Assembly: GCF_900112305.1 (NCBI RefSeq)
Contig: NZ_FOKT01000002.1
Coordinates: forward strand, 1 to 64,000
Length of the DNA stretch: 64,000 bases
Direction: 5' to 3'
Source: Microbulbifer thermotolerans
GTDB lineage: Bacteria > Pseudomonadota > Gammaproteobacteria > Pseudomonadales > Cellvibrionaceae
Made by a program: the position numbers and the translations under genes. The notes beneath the pieces are model-generated. The model ran no database searches, had not been told where the DNA came from, and was given only the letters and a program-made list of their open reading frames with translations. Shown one piece after another: positions 9,663 to 17,623 of the stretch; the stretch's first letter is position 1, and each line of letters starts with the position of its first letter.

Positions 9663-10253
9663 ATGTCAGAACTGAATGTCACCATCACTGAATCCGCCCA
9701 GGAATATCTGCGCGAGTTGCTGGAGAAACAGGACTGCGAGGGCATTGCTGTGCGCATGTTTGTGTCCAACCCCGGCACGCCGAATGCCGAGACCTGTATT
9801 GCCTACTGCCGCCCTGGTGAAGAGCAGGAGGATGATGTGGTGATGGAGATGAATGGCTTCAAGGCCTACTTCGAAGCGCGTAGCGTCCCTTACCTGGACG
9901 AGGCGCGGGTAGACTACTCAGCAGACAAGATGGGAGGGCAACTGACGATCCGCGCCCCCAATTCCCGTATGCCCAAGATTACGGATGACAGCCCTATAGA
10001 AGACCGTATCAATTACGTACTGTACAACGATGTAAATCCTGGGCTCGCGGCCCACGGCGGACAGGTGAGCCTGGTGGAAGTCACCGAGGACATGTTCGCG
10101 GTCTTGCGATTTGGCGGCGGTTGTCAGGGGTGCGGTATGGTGGATATGACCCTGAAAGAAGGTGTGGAGAAAACACTGAAGGAAAAGATTCCGGAACTCG
10201 CTGGGGTCAGGGACATTACCGATCACAGCGATAAATCCCAAGCCTATTATTGA
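9663..10253 (+). CDS. nfuA: Fe/S biogenesis protein NfuA
   Basis: A 196-residue protein with an A-type-carrier-like N-terminal domain (degenerate, as in E. coli NfuA) and a C-terminal Nfu domain carrying the cluster-binding CxxC in [17 protein letters not shown]. NfuA receives [4Fe-4S] clusters and delivers them to apo-enzymes under oxidative or iron stress. The ATG at 9663 ([11 protein letters not shown]) is chosen; the frame is open 64 codons further upstream, but that part overlaps the DJ-1 gene and is not NfuA-like. A strong terminator follows. Confidence 0.95.
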   Translation: MSELNVTITESAQEYLRELLEKQDCEGIAVRMFVSNPGTPNAETCIAYCRPGEEQEDDVVMEMNGFKAYFEARSVPYLDEARVDYSADKMGGQLTIRAPNSRMPKITDDSPIEDRINYVLYNDVNPGLAAHGGQVSLVEVTEDMFAVLRFGGGCQGCGMVDMTLKEGVEKTLKEKIPELAGVRDITDHSDKSQAYY

Positions 10254-10280
10254 TCGGCCAGTGCGAAGCCGTTGATGCGA

Positions 10281-10308
10281 GGGCGAACCATTTGGTTCGC
10301 CCTTTTTT
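10281..10308 (+). terminator. Intrinsic terminator of nfuA
   Basis: GGGCGAACC pairs with GGTTCGCCC around a short A/T loop and is followed directly by six T residues (10303-10308). It starts 27 bp after the nfuA stop and is oriented for the plus strand. Confidence 0.9.
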
Positions 10309-10328
10309 GTTGGCTTCTAAGGTCGATG

Positions 10329-11843
10329 TTACTGGTAGACCCGAACGTAATCCACATACATCCGCTGAGGGAAAACACTCGTTCCATCCGGACTGCCCGG
10401 CCAGTTACCGCCCACGGCAACGTTCAATAGGATATAGAAGGGGTGGTCAAAGACCCAGTTGCCATACTGTTCCACCTGAGCGCGGGAGACACTGTAGAAG
10501 TTGTTGCCGTCTACAAACCAGTGGATAGAGTCGCTGTCCCACTCCACGGCGTATACGTGGTAGTCGGTATCGACACTGGCGCTGTGGTAGTAAGTGCCGG
10601 CGAATGGTGTGTTGCCGTAATAGCCGGGTCCGTGCAGTGCGCCGTGAGACAGGGTGGGTTCATAGCCGACATGTTCCATAATGTCGATTTCCCCGGAATT
10701 GGGCCAGCCAGTGCTGTAGATGTCACTGCCGAGCATCCAGAAGGCCGGCCAGATGCCCTGAGTTTGGGGCAGTTTGATGCGCGCTTCGATCCGACCGTAT
10801 TGGAAGTCCTTCTTACCGGCTGTAATCATGCGCGATGAGGTGTACTCGCAAGCACCGTACCAGCAGCTGTTGCCGCCTTCGCGGCGGGCCTCTATAACCA
10901 GCACATTGCTGCCCGCCTGGGGATCATACTCGATGAAGGCATTCTGTCCGTTGGTGTAGTACTGCAGTTCGTTGTTGCCCCAGCCACCGCCGCCGGTTTC
11001 GAACGACCAGTTGTTCATGTCAATAGTGTCGAATTCATCGCTCCAAACCAAGCCATTGCTCTGTGTCGGGCTGACGACGATGGAGGACACATTATCGTTA
11101 AAGCCTTCGTCCGTCAGGCAGCTGTTATCGCCGGTGACGGTGACGGAAGCGCCGGTGAAGTTATCGTGCTCATAGAGGGTTACCTGGTAACCGGGAGAGA
11201 CCTTGATGGAAGAGGCGGCGTCGTTGACGAATCCTAGTGCCTGAAGGGCGCTCAGATTGTACGAACCCACATCCAGGCTGGCAGACCAGCCATTATAGTC
11301 ACAATGCTCGTGGACAGTGGCGACGCCGCCCTGACTGTTTTCCGGGACCACCTCTATCCAGTTCAGATTCCAATTGCCGGTCACGGCGTAGACGCCGAGG
11401 GAGTAGGTACCGGCGTCGATATGCACGGTGTGGGAAATGGTCTGCCAGTTCTGCCAGCCGCCGGTATTGGGCACTGTCAGACTGCCGAGCACGATGGAGC
11501 CGCCATTCAGATCATTGGAAAGGGTTCCGCCGACTTCGCTGGCGACGCGGAAGCGCACTGTGTACTTGCCGCTGGTCGGAATATTCAAGTTGTAGTATGC
11601 GAGCCACTCACCGGCGTCAATCCAGCCGACGTTGTATCCGCCACCTGTATCCGTGGTTACCTCAATATCCACGTCTTCATTGCGGTAGGCCCCGCCGCTG
11701 TTGCCGGGGGTGGTGTCGTAGGCGTTGTCATAATCCTCCGCCTGAAACACTGTGGTTTGAGCGTTGGCAATGGAAGCACCGGCTAGTAGGCCGGCGCCCA
11801 TAATCAATAGCTGGGTTTTTTTCAAGACTCTGAAACTAGTCAT
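10329..11843 (-). CDS. Secreted GH16 endo-beta-1,3-glucanase (laminarinase-type) with CBM6 and beta/gamma-crystallin-like domains
   Basis: A 504-residue secreted enzyme. A signal peptide (1-28, ending ASIANA) is followed by a CBM6 (about 31-170; YNVGWIDAGEWLAYY). Next comes a beta/gamma-crystallin-like double Greek key (about 175-260; VTLYEHDNFTGASVTV and a conserved SSI/V strand in each half). A GH16 catalytic domain fills 265-504, with the active-site motif GEIDIMEH containing nucleophile and acid/base glutamates. The family hydrolyses beta-1,3(4)-glucans such as laminarin. The crystallin-like insertion between CBM and catalytic domain is uncommon. A roughly 600-bp AT-rich upstream region suggests its own regulated promoter. 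Confidence 0.92.
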   Translation of the reverse strand: MTSFRVLKKTQLLIMGAGLLAGASIANAQTTVFQAEDYDNAYDTTPGNSGGAYRNEDVDIEVTTDTGGGYNVGWIDAGEWLAYYNLNIPTSGKYTVRFRVASEVGGTLSNDLNGGSIVLGSLTVPNTGGWQNWQTISHTVHIDAGTYSLGVYAVTGNWNLNWIEVVPENSQGGVATVHEHCDYNGWSASLDVGSYNLSALQALGFVNDAASSIKVSPGYQVTLYEHDNFTGASVTVTGDNSCLTDEGFNDNVSSIVVSPTQSNGLVWSDEFDTIDMNNWSFETGGGGWGNNELQYYTNGQNAFIEYDPQAGSNVLVIEARREGGNSCWYGACEYTSSRMITAGKKDFQYGRIEARIKLPQTQGIWPAFWMLGSDIYSTGWPNSGEIDIMEHVGYEPTLSHGALHGPGYYGNTPFAGTYYHSASVDTDYHVYAVEWDSDSIHWFVDGNNFYSVSRAQVEQYGNWVFDHPFYILLNVAVGGNWPGSPDGTSVFPQRMYVDYVRVYQ

Positions 11844-12361
11844 AGTTGTCAGCCTATGTTGATTTTTTTATGGACCGCACCGTCTGCATAATGCATGAGT
11901 GGTCCACTTGTTGGACATATTAATTGGTGCTTTTGCAGCGTCACGCTGCGCGCGGAATTATTGGGTTTTGTTGGGGCGGTAGCGACCCACAAAGTACAAA
12001 AATCGCAAAGTGGCACATGAGTGAACTTGGTTTTGTGCGGAAATTTTTCTATTGGAAATAAAATCTATTTTTATTGGTTTAAACTCGCGCCATTTCGGGA
12101 TGATGGCTGAAAGGCTTTGGAATCATTTACAGGAGGGGTGTGCTTGATTTGGGCGGGCCGGAAAATGGCATAATCACGTTAAACACCGCGGGTAATTTAC
12201 TGTCGTATTAACTCCTGTAGTTGACGTTAATGGATTTCCCAGCTCATCCATTGCGTTTTTTGTGTGTTTAATCGTCGTGCCGAATAAAGAGAGGTGCACC
12301 GGGAGACGTTGGGGTTTGCCGTCGGCAGGAGTTAGTTAGAAATTTTTTGAATTTAGAGTGG
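11844..12361. other. Upstream region of the GH16 gene, no gene seen
   Basis: About 520 bp without a convincing coding frame. It contains AT-rich stretches (about 12040-12090) suitable for a promoter reading toward the GH16 gene on the minus strand. No operator or riboswitch is recognised. Confidence 0.4.
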
Positions 12362-12439
12362 GTCATTTCCGGACTTTGACTTCTGTCACGAAAAATGCAC
12401 GCTGTGCATAGATTTCGTTTCTGGCCAACCGGAAATGAC
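12362..12439. repeat. 78-bp nested palindrome 3' of the lipoprotein gene
   Basis: GTCATTTCCGG (12362-12372) is the exact complement of CCGGAAATGAC (12429-12439). Inside, CGAAA pairs with TTTCG (12389-12393 with 12413-12417) and ATGCAC with GTGCAT (12395-12400 with 12404-12409) around a GCT loop. It begins 8 bases after the stop of the lipoprotein gene in that gene's direction, so it could form its 3' RNA end. No U run follows. Confidence 0.6.
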
Positions 12440-12447
12440 ATTTCTCG

Positions 12448-13455
12448 TTACTGGTCAGATTCCTTTTTTTCTTCGAGGTGCTCGTAAACCTCAATGCCTT
12501 CCAGGAGTACGCCGTCAAATCCCGCGTCCAATATCTTGTCCAGATAATCAGAGGTTTCTCCGAACAACAGATCGCGCCAAGCCTCTTGCCAGTAATTAAC
12601 ATAATAGTGACCTCTGTCACTGAGGTCTTCCTCTTTTAGCCAGGATGGGGGGCTCGAATACCAGTGACTTTCCCAGTAGAAACGGTCATTCTCCGCCTGG
12701 CCGATATTCATGGTGGTCAACAGCAGGCGACTACCGCCGTCGCTCTTGACTTTTAATGATTCAATCTGGTCTTCGGTGTAGGCGGCGCCGTTAAAGAAGA
12801 AATCGATGATGATCAAGTCATAATTGGTATCGTTGATTGCGTCCACCAGTTCCTGAGGTGTGGAGTAAAGCCGTGTATTTGTCAGGCTTAAGAAGTTTCT
12901 GGCTTCCAGCAGTTGCTCGATATCGTTGCGGTTTTCTTCATTGGGTTCCGGGGGGTAGATCGGGATATCGTCCAGTGTCCGGCTGTCGGTAACAAAAGCG
13001 TTGTAACCGGCTCCCTCGGCCAATTCGTATGCGTCATCGATATTGACCTCACTTAGTGCGAAGTCGGTAACCAGTATACTGACATCGTCGTCCTGTGCGA
13101 TATCGAGGAAATCGAGCAGACGTTCCTGTTCAGCTTCCGGCGTCGGTTGGTCGATAATGGAATATCCGTAAAAAACGCCATTCTGATTGATGCCATCAAT
13201 GGCATTCAGATACGCGCTGTCGGGAGTGCCATTTGTTTTGCCATTGGTGGTGATCAGTTCGACGCCACCGTTGGGAATGATGATAAAGCTAGAGTCCACA
13301 CTCTTCGCGTAGCGGCTGATATCCTGCACCAAATCCCGCATTTCTTGCCGGTAATCGGTATGCCCCTGTTCGGGTACGAAACGCGGAACATCATCGAAAT
13401 CGCAACCCGAAAGAGCCAGGGGGAATAGAAAAGTGAATACAATCCGTTTCATCAA
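12448..13455 (-). CDS. Lipoprotein of the MJ1477/TM1410 (GH114-like, 'cysteinyl-tRNA synthetase-related') family
   Basis: A 335-residue lipoprotein with lipobox LSGC at the end of a short signal peptide. The body looks like a TIM barrel of the TM1410 family: an early YAKSVDSSFIIIPNGG strand, a VLVTDFAL-type strand (here SILVTDFALS), YDLIIIDFFF near the middle, and a terminal DAGFDGVLLEGIEVYEH strand. Relatives are proposed glycoside hydrolases near GH114 (alpha-1,4-polygalactosaminidase) and are not tRNA synthetases. The substrate is unknown. It lies beside a secreted glucanase, so a role in extracellular glycan use or exopolysaccharide turnover is plausible. The acidic C terminus (EEKKESDQ) is typical of this salt-adapted proteome. 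Confidence 0.72.
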   Translation of the reverse strand: MMKRIVFTFLFPLALSGCDFDDVPRFVPEQGHTDYRQEMRDLVQDISRYAKSVDSSFIIIPNGGVELITTNGKTNGTPDSAYLNAIDGINQNGVFYGYSIIDQPTPEAEQERLLDFLDIAQDDDVSILVTDFALSEVNIDDAYELAEGAGYNAFVTDSRTLDDIPIYPPEPNEENRNDIEQLLEARNFLSLTNTRLYSTPQELVDAINDTNYDLIIIDFFFNGAAYTEDQIESLKVKSDGGSRLLLTTMNIGQAENDRFYWESHWYSSPPSWLKEEDLSDRGHYYVNYWQEAWRDLLFGETSDYLDKILDAGFDGVLLEGIEVYEHLEEKKESDQ

Positions 13456-13472
13456 TTATCTCCAAAGGTATT

Positions 13473-13517
13473 GAACCCCTGCCTCGGCACTGGACTTCGA
13501 TGCGGTGTCAGGGGTTC
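13473..13517 (-). terminator. Hairpin at the end of hrpB
   Basis: GAACCCCTG (13473-13481) pairs with CAGGGGTTC (13509-13517), overlapping the hrpB stop codon. There is no T run on the minus strand, so a rho-independent role is uncertain. It may instead separate hrpB from the downstream lipoprotein gene. Confidence 0.35.
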
Positions 13518-16062
13518 ACGAAATCTTCATTCTTTTTTTGGTTGTGGATGTGGCGGGCGCCGTCAGTGGGTCCTCCGGCCAGAAATGCTTTTGGTACTTA
13601 ATGCGCAGTTCTTTACGCACCTCATTGTAAGTATTGACCCAGAAACTGGCCAGGTCCCGCGTCACTTGCACCGGTCGGCCGGCGGGGGAGAGCAGGTGGA
13701 TCATCAGTGGATAGCAGCCATTCAATATCGCGGGTGTTTGTTTCTGGCCAAACATCTCCTGTAACCGCACTGCCAGAACGGGAACTTCTTCGCCGTAGTC
13801 GATGTGGATTCGGGAGCCGCTGGGGACTTTAAAGAGGTCCGGCGCAAGCTCATCGATTTTTTGCTGGCTCGGCCAGTCGAGCTGGCTGAGCAGAATAGTG
13901 TGCAGATTCAGTTGCTTGAGATGGTCCAGTTTGCTGGCGCCTTGCAGGTGTGGCAGTAGCCACTCCTCCAGTGAATGTAAAAGCGCAGCGTCGCTCCAAT
14001 CTGGTAGTGGCAGATCCGAGAGCATTTGCGGAAATTGGTCCGCGTTGCGGCGCAGGAATTCCACTCTGGCGCGCAGGGCACTTGCCTGCTTGCTCCAGGG
14101 CAGTAGGTGCAGCCCTTTCTGACGCACTGCGTCGAGCAGGGCGCGGCTCAGTTGTTCCACAGAAGGGGTGGGGGCCGGTTGTTCGTCCAGTATCAGACAT
14201 CCAAGCTGGGTGCGAAGGCTGGCAACGGCGCGCCCGGCCTCGTCGTCCCAGCGTACAGACTCGCTTTGTACAATCAGGTCGGTGAAGTGTTCCCGCAGTG
14301 CGCTTTCCGAAATGCGCGCGGCCAGGTGGATACGTGCATCGCGCCCCTGGCCATCCAACTCTGCGATTACCAGGTAGTCTGCCAGCGCCAGCGCATCGTC
14401 GTGGGAAAAGCGTGCGCCGCGGCCAGCGGAAAGGCGGAAGCGTCGCTCCCGGTCGCGGCGATTTTGTGCAATGCGATCCGGGTAGGCGAGACCGAGGAGA
14501 ATGCCGATGCGGTCTTCATCGTCTATGTGTACGGCGCACTGCTGTGGACTTTTCTCCAGTTGTTTCTGCCAGATCTTTGCTTGTTTGCGGATCCGCTGCA
14601 CGGCAGCGCGGTCTGCGCCGTGATGTTTGCTTTTGCCGGTCAGCACGTCGATGCGCTTACCGATATCTCTGTCCCAGCGCGCCTCACCGCGGAAAATATC
14701 CCGTTCCGACAGCAGAGCAGCCAGTAGACAGGCTTCTTCTGTTAGTCCGAGGTCCTGGCTGCGGATCATCATATGGGCCAGGCGCGGATGGGTGCCAAAG
14801 GCCAGCATGGCACTGCCGTGAGGGGTTATGCGTATCTCTTCATCCAACGCGCCCAGCTGTTGCAGCAGCGACCGGGCCTGTGCCACCGGTCCCGGCGGTG
14901 GCGGGTCCAGCCAGCGGAGCTCGTTCACATCGCGCACGCCCCACTTGGCCAACTCCAGTACCAGGGGCGCCAGGTCGCTGAGCAGTATTTCCGGTGTATT
15001 TTTTGGCGCCAGCTGACGGTGGTGGGCTTCGCTCCAAAGGCGCAGGCAGTGCCCTTCGCTCAGGCGGCCCGCGCGCCCGCAGCGCTGGGCGGCGGACGCG
15101 CGGGAAATGGCGGTGGTTACCAGTCGGTTCATCCCGGTGTTAGGATCAAAGCGGGATTCCCGCATTAACCCCGAATCCACCACCATGCGGATACCCTCGA
15201 TGGTCAGGCTCGTCTCGGCCACATTGGTGGCGAGCACCACTTTGCGCCGGCCGGGCGGGGCGGGGGCAATCGCTGCGTCCTGCTGCTCCCGGTTAAGATC
15301 ACCGTACAGCGGGGCTATGGTGATTTCAGGCCGGTCTCCCAGCTGCTCCTTGAGTAGCGTATCCAGTTGTTTGATTTCGCCAATGCCGGGTAGGAAGGCG
15401 AGTAGGCTGCCATCTTGTTCATCCATCCACTGAGCGATTTTGCGCGCCATCAGCGGCGGCAGCTGCTTTGTATCGTCCGGTATCTGCTCCTGTGGCAAAT
15501 AGTGCAGGTGCACCGGATAGCTGCGGCCCTCGCTGGTTATCACTGGTGCCTGGCCGAGCAGCTCGGCGACCGCTTCTGTCTCCAGGGTGGCGGACATTAC
15601 CAGAAGCTTCAGGTCCTCGCGCAGGTATTCCTGTGACTGCAGGCAGAGTGCCAGAGCCAAGTCTGCTTGCAGGCTTCGCTCGTGAAATTCGTCGAAGATC
15701 ACCAGGGCCGTCTGTGCCAGTTCCGGGTCCGATTGCAGCAGCCGTGTCAGTATGCCCTCGGTGACAACCAAGATACGAGTTTTGTCGCTCGCTTTGCGCT
15801 CGGCCCGGATCTGATAGCCCACGGTTTGCCCAACGGATTCCCCTAGTAATTCCGCCATTCTCGTGGCCGCACTGCGCGCCGCCAGCCGCCGCGGTTCAAG
15901 CATGATGATGTTCCTGTCGCCCAGCCAGTCGCATTGCAGTAATGCCAAGGGCACTGCGGTGGTCTTGCCCGCACCGGGTGGGGCCTGGAGGACAAGGTTA
16001 TTGTTGTGGCTCATTGCCGCCATTAGCTGGGGCAGTACGGAGTTAATTGGTAATTCTGACAT
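13516..16062 (-). CDS. hrpB: ATP-dependent RNA helicase HrpB
   Basis: An 848-residue DEAH-box helicase of normal HrpB length. Motif I is APPGAGKTTAVPL (about residue 25), motif II DEFHER (DEAH variant), motif III MSATLE and motif VI QRCGRAGR. The C-terminal half has the helicase-associated HA2 region and the HrpB-specific tail (SPAGRPVQVTRDLASFW). HrpB is a conserved proteobacterial helicase whose RNA target is not well defined. The gene diverges from the marR gene, with 104 bp between the starts. Confidence 0.95.
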   Translation of the reverse strand: MSELPINSVLPQLMAAMSHNNNLVLQAPPGAGKTTAVPLALLQCDWLGDRNIIMLEPRRLAARSAATRMAELLGESVGQTVGYQIRAERKASDKTRILVVTEGILTRLLQSDPELAQTALVIFDEFHERSLQADLALALCLQSQEYLREDLKLLVMSATLETEAVAELLGQAPVITSEGRSYPVHLHYLPQEQIPDDTKQLPPLMARKIAQWMDEQDGSLLAFLPGIGEIKQLDTLLKEQLGDRPEITIAPLYGDLNREQQDAAIAPAPPGRRKVVLATNVAETSLTIEGIRMVVDSGLMRESRFDPNTGMNRLVTTAISRASAAQRCGRAGRLSEGHCLRLWSEAHHRQLAPKNTPEILLSDLAPLVLELAKWGVRDVNELRWLDPPPPGPVAQARSLLQQLGALDEEIRITPHGSAMLAFGTHPRLAHMMIRSQDLGLTEEACLLAALLSERDIFRGEARWDRDIGKRIDVLTGKSKHHGADRAAVQRIRKQAKIWQKQLEKSPQQCAVHIDDEDRIGILLGLAYPDRIAQNRRDRERRFRLSAGRGARFSHDDALALADYLVIAELDGQGRDARIHLAARISESALREHFTDLIVQSESVRWDDEAGRAVASLRTQLGCLILDEQPAPTPSVEQLSRALLDAVRQKGLHLLPWSKQASALRARVEFLRRNADQFPQMLSDLPLPDWSDAALLHSLEEWLLPHLQGASKLDHLKQLNLHTILLSQLDWPSQQKIDELAPDLFKVPSGSRIHIDYGEEVPVLAVRLQEMFGQKQTPAILNGCYPLMIHLLSPAGRPVQVTRDLASFWVNTYNEVRKELRIKYQKHFWPEDPLTAPATSTTKKRMKIS

Positions 16063-16103
16063 GGCGGCGATTATAGGGGATTGACATATGCCGCGGATAC
16101 AGT

Positions 16104-16148
16104 GGTTGACAATGTCAACCAGTTGGCGGTATGGTTGACATTGTCAAC
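16104..16148. promoter_or_regulatory. Two palindromic operator-like sites overlapping the marR promoter
   Basis: Site 1 is GTTGACAATGTCAAC (16105-16119; arms extend by one more G/C pair). Site 2 is GTTGACATTGTCAAC (16134-16148), its exact reverse complement. Their centres are 29 bp apart. The TTGACA inside site 1 (16106-16111) and TATGGT (16130-16135, 18-bp spacer) make a plausible promoter, so a dimer bound here would block transcription. Autorepression by the MarR protein encoded 19 bp downstream is the natural inference. The divergent hrpB promoter could also be affected. Confidence 0.65.
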
Positions 16149-16166
16149 ATATTTGTCGGAGGCGAA

Positions 16167-16613
16167 ATGTCATCTCCATCCATTAGTGAAGCGCTGCTCA
16201 GGTTGATGCACGCGTACAAGTCTCGTATGCGCCGGGCACTACAGGACGAGCAGTTGGGGGTGCCCATTACTCATATCCGGGCTCTCAAGGGTATATGCAG
16301 ACATCCGGAGTGCACCGCCCAGTCAGTGGCGCAATGGATGCAACGGGACAAGGCGCAAATCACCCGGGTACTCAATGACCTGCTGGGAGAGGGTTTGATT
16401 GAAAAGCGGGACAACCCTGCGGACCGCCGCAGCCAGCTGTTACTTCCCACTCCAAAAGGAGAGGCACTCATGGGGCAGCTGCAGAACATAGAGCGGCAAA
16501 CCGCTGCCGCCATGACAAAGAATCTCGATCGGGAAGAGGTGGCGCAATTTGTCCGCCTCGCCGCTGCCATGGCCAAAAACCTCGGCGGCGATCCAGAGTC
16601 CCCACAGCGCTGA
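16167..16613 (+). CDS. MarR family transcriptional regulator
   Basis: A 148-residue winged-helix protein with the MarR pattern: a helical N terminus, a recognition helix region AQSVAQWMQRDKAQITRVLNDLLGEGLIEKR, and the wing NPADRRSQLLLPTPKG. The ATG at 16167 is chosen because a GGAGG sits 6 bases before it; an upstream in-frame ATG at 16131 lies inside the operator sites. The gene is 18 bp from the siderophore-interacting protein gene, so it probably controls its own operon. The ligand is unknown. Confidence 0.88.
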   Translation: MSSPSISEALLRLMHAYKSRMRRALQDEQLGVPITHIRALKGICRHPECTAQSVAQWMQRDKAQITRVLNDLLGEGLIEKRDNPADRRSQLLLPTPKGEALMGQLQNIERQTAAAMTKNLDREEVAQFVRLAAAMAKNLGGDPESPQR

Positions 16614-16631
16614 ACCGGAGGAAAGCACGCT

Positions 16632-17378
16632 ATGGCCAAACCTATGATGAGAGAATTGCAGGTGCTGCGCAGCGCCTATGTCACCCCCCATATGTTACGC
16701 CTTACTTTGGGCGGAGAGGAAATGGATGGCTTTCCACCGGATCAGGAAAGTGCCTATGTCAAACTGCTGTTTCCCCAGCCTGGACAGGCCCGCCCGTTGA
16801 TGCGCACCTATACCATCCGTCAGCAGCGCGAGGGGGAAATTGATATCGACTTCGTGATGCATGAGCATACGGGCCCGGCGTCATCCTGGGCCAGGCGTGC
16901 ACGGCCGGGTGATCGGATAACGATTGGCGGCCCCGGCGCCAGAAAGCTGATTAATCCGGAGGCGGATTGGTTCCTGCTTGCCGGCGATATGACCGCGCTG
17001 CCGGCGATCAGCGTGAACCTGGAAAGTTTGCCGGCATCGGCCCGCGGGTATGCAGTTATCTCAGTACTTGATGAGGCGGATATACAGCCGTTACACCACC
17101 CGGCTGGTGTGGATATTCAGTGGGTGATTGATCATCAAGAGGGGGAGAATGATTTCACCATCTTGGCGCAAATCGAGAAGCTCGATTGGCTGCAAGGTCA
17201 AGCCTCGGTATGGGCTGCCTGTGAGTTCAGCGAAATGCAGCAGTTGCGCCGCTATTTTCGCCAGCGTGGTGTACCAAACAGCCACCGCTATATTTCCAGC
17301 TATTGGAAAAAGGGACTCAGCGAGGATCAACACAAACTGGTGAAGCGGGAGGATGCGGAGGGAGACTCCGGCTTATGA
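16632..17378 (+). CDS. Siderophore-interacting protein (FAD-dependent ferric-siderophore reductase)
   Basis: A 248-residue protein of the SIP/ViuB family. The FAD-binding domain has RTYTIR (about residue 58) and DFVMHEHTGPASSWA. The C-terminal NAD(P)H-binding-like domain has LAGDMTALPAI and VWAACEFSEMQQLRRYF, and the typical terminal YWKKGLSEDQH is present. These enzymes reduce Fe(III) on imported siderophores in the cytoplasm to release iron. A GGAGG precedes the ATG. No siderophore receptor or Fur box is seen nearby, and a MarR-type switch rather than Fur appears to sit in front of it. Confidence 0.92.
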   Translation: MAKPMMRELQVLRSAYVTPHMLRLTLGGEEMDGFPPDQESAYVKLLFPQPGQARPLMRTYTIRQQREGEIDIDFVMHEHTGPASSWARRARPGDRITIGGPGARKLINPEADWFLLAGDMTALPAISVNLESLPASARGYAVISVLDEADIQPLHHPAGVDIQWVIDHQEGENDFTILAQIEKLDWLQGQASVWAACEFSEMQQLRRYFRQRGVPNSHRYISSYWKKGLSEDQHKLVKREDAEGDSGL

Positions 17379-17410
17379 CGGATTGTGGGCGTATCAGCCG
17401 GACACGCTCA

Positions 17411-17623
17411 GGGACTTTCGATGAAATTTGAATGAGCGCTGTAGTTGATAGCGAAGCGCTCAGGTAACGGAGTCGGCATGTCGCAAACGCACGAGTTCAC
17501 CCTTGTAGTTCCGCTGGATACTTCCCTGTATCCGGCGGTTTCGAAATGTCCACTCCATCGCCTGAGTTGGCATCTGGCCTAAAGTCATCTTTACCGCTAT
17601 GAAGCGGTTTACTCACAGGTTTT
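17411..17623 (+). repeat. Degenerate fourth copy of the 213-bp inverted-repeat element
   Basis: The core (CTCAGG...CCTGAG, 17459-17565) matches the intact copies in the same orientation as the one at 24797. It shares an AACGCACGAG segment, a TGTAG(T/C)TCCG segment and CTGTATCCGGCGGTTTCGAAA. The outer arms are diverged: the left end reads GGGACTTT and the right end CACAGGTTTTAA. The right end overlaps the stop codon of the peptidase gene. The boundaries are estimated by alignment to the intact copies. Confidence 0.6.
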
